In this document: one piece after another, positions 63,586 through 64,000 of the stretch
How positions within the stretch are numbered: position 1 is the stretch's first letter
Layout of the letters: every line of letters starts with the position of its first letter
Origin: Sphagnum compactum
Taxonomy: Eukaryota > Bryophyta > Sphagnopsida > Sphagnales
Length of the DNA stretch: 64,000 bases
Direction of reading: 5' to 3'
Assembly: GCA_965153455.1 (NCBI GenBank)
Contig: OZ234495.1
Span: forward strand, 4,960,001-5,024,000
Position numbers and translations under genes: made by a program
The notes under the pieces: generated by a model
The model's database searches: none
What the model was told of the DNA's origin: nothing
What the model saw: the letters and a program-made list of their open reading frames with translations, nothing else

Positions 63586-63610
63586 TAAAATAAAATAAAA
63601 TAAAATAAAA
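63586..63610. repeat. (AAAAT)n microsatellite
   Basis: Perfect AAAAT run directly left of the inverted repeat at 63611. Confidence 0.9.
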
Positions 63611-63714
63611 CCTGAGCTCCCTTGGGCTCCATTTTACCCATCAAAAGCCATAATTATTTCATTTTCTTTTACCCATCAAAAGGGTTTGATGGAGCCCAAG
63701 GGAGAGAGCTCAGG
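63611..63714. repeat. Inverted repeat with about 50-nt loop
   Basis: The left arm CCTGAGCTCCCTTGGGCTCCA pairs with the right-arm core TGGAGCCCAAGGGAGAGAGCTCAGG; the right arm has four extra bases. The loop contains two copies of TTTTACCCATCAAAAG. It could be a small foldback element or transcript hairpin. Confidence 0.8.
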
Positions 63715-64000
63715 CTAACATAATCAAACCCTTTATTTGGGGGCTCTTGATGACATATATGGTTTTTTAAGTCACAAAAGATTGCCTACACAAGTTACCT
63801 TGCTCTCTATGTATATAGCTGGGAGAAAAATTAAAATTTAAAAAGAGAAAAATAAAGAAAAATTTAAAACTAGAGTTATTAAACACAAAAGCTCTAGTTA
63901 GCTACAGTAGTAATAAATTAAAAAATAATAGTTAATTTTAGTTTTGGAGGGTAGCAAATAATAAAACCAAAAGAGAGAAAAGGGGAGAGGGGAAGAAGAT

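Overview
The window looks like nuclear DNA of a land plant, with a moss or other early-diverging lineage the best guess. The evidence: GT-AG introns, plant-type protein families (UBP3/UBP4 deubiquitinase, NST1-like membrane zinc-ribbon protein, PLS-class PPR, DET1), short (TTTAGGG)n interstitial telomere repeats, and long AT-rich stretches full of decayed transposons. Lineage is inferred from remembered protein similarity only.

Layout. 0-4 kb: AT-rich intergenic DNA with ACCT tetranucleotide repeats. 4.2-11 kb: a four-exon plus-strand gene for a membrane-anchored zinc-ribbon/coiled-coil/U-box protein, preceded by a GC-rich, purine-rich leader. 11-13.6 kb: intergenic, with a possible retroelement tail. 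14.1-17.3 kb: a complete six-exon UBP3/UBP4-type ubiquitin protease on the minus strand, with a tandem duplication in intron 1 and another upstream. 18-27 kb: AT-rich repeats plus a decayed Plavaka-like (EnSpm/CACTA-related) transposase. 27.3-27.8 kb: 136-bp tandem repeats. 28.7-29.1 kb: a small Cys-rich protein with a Gly/Ala-rich hydrophobic tail. 29.8-31.2 kb: a frameshifted PPR gene. 31.3-31.5 kb: a candidate secreted Cys-rich peptide.

The most interesting region is 32.6-41.6 kb. A decayed hAT-type transposase (plus strand) is split by two CACTA-type insertions. One is a 143-bp MITE (33260-33402, target duplication AAT). The other is a 6,627-bp element (33555-40181, target duplication TTT, both ends starting CACTACTA). 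Removing each insertion and one copy of its target duplication rejoins the hAT reading frame in the right phase across that junction, which fixes the boundaries. The large element holds no transposase that I can see. Instead it carries same-strand, intron-containing fragments of at least three unrelated plant genes (PhzF-like, DET1, aspartate/glutamate-type mitochondrial carrier) plus unidentified exons. Each recognised fragment carries at least one disabling lesion. This is a Pack-CACTA gene-capture element nested in a hAT element.

41.6-57 kb is AT-rich with no gene I can support. 57-64 kb is rich in simple and tandem repeats: seven short telomere-repeat tracts, one flanked by perfect 30-bp direct repeats, a 376-bp tandem duplication ending in a perfect 46-bp palindrome, and an inverted repeat near the end. 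I saw no tRNA, rRNA or CRISPR feature. The intact genes look like independent nuclear genes, not a pathway cluster; the two best ones (U-box protein and UBP3/4) both belong to the ubiquitin system, probably by chance.
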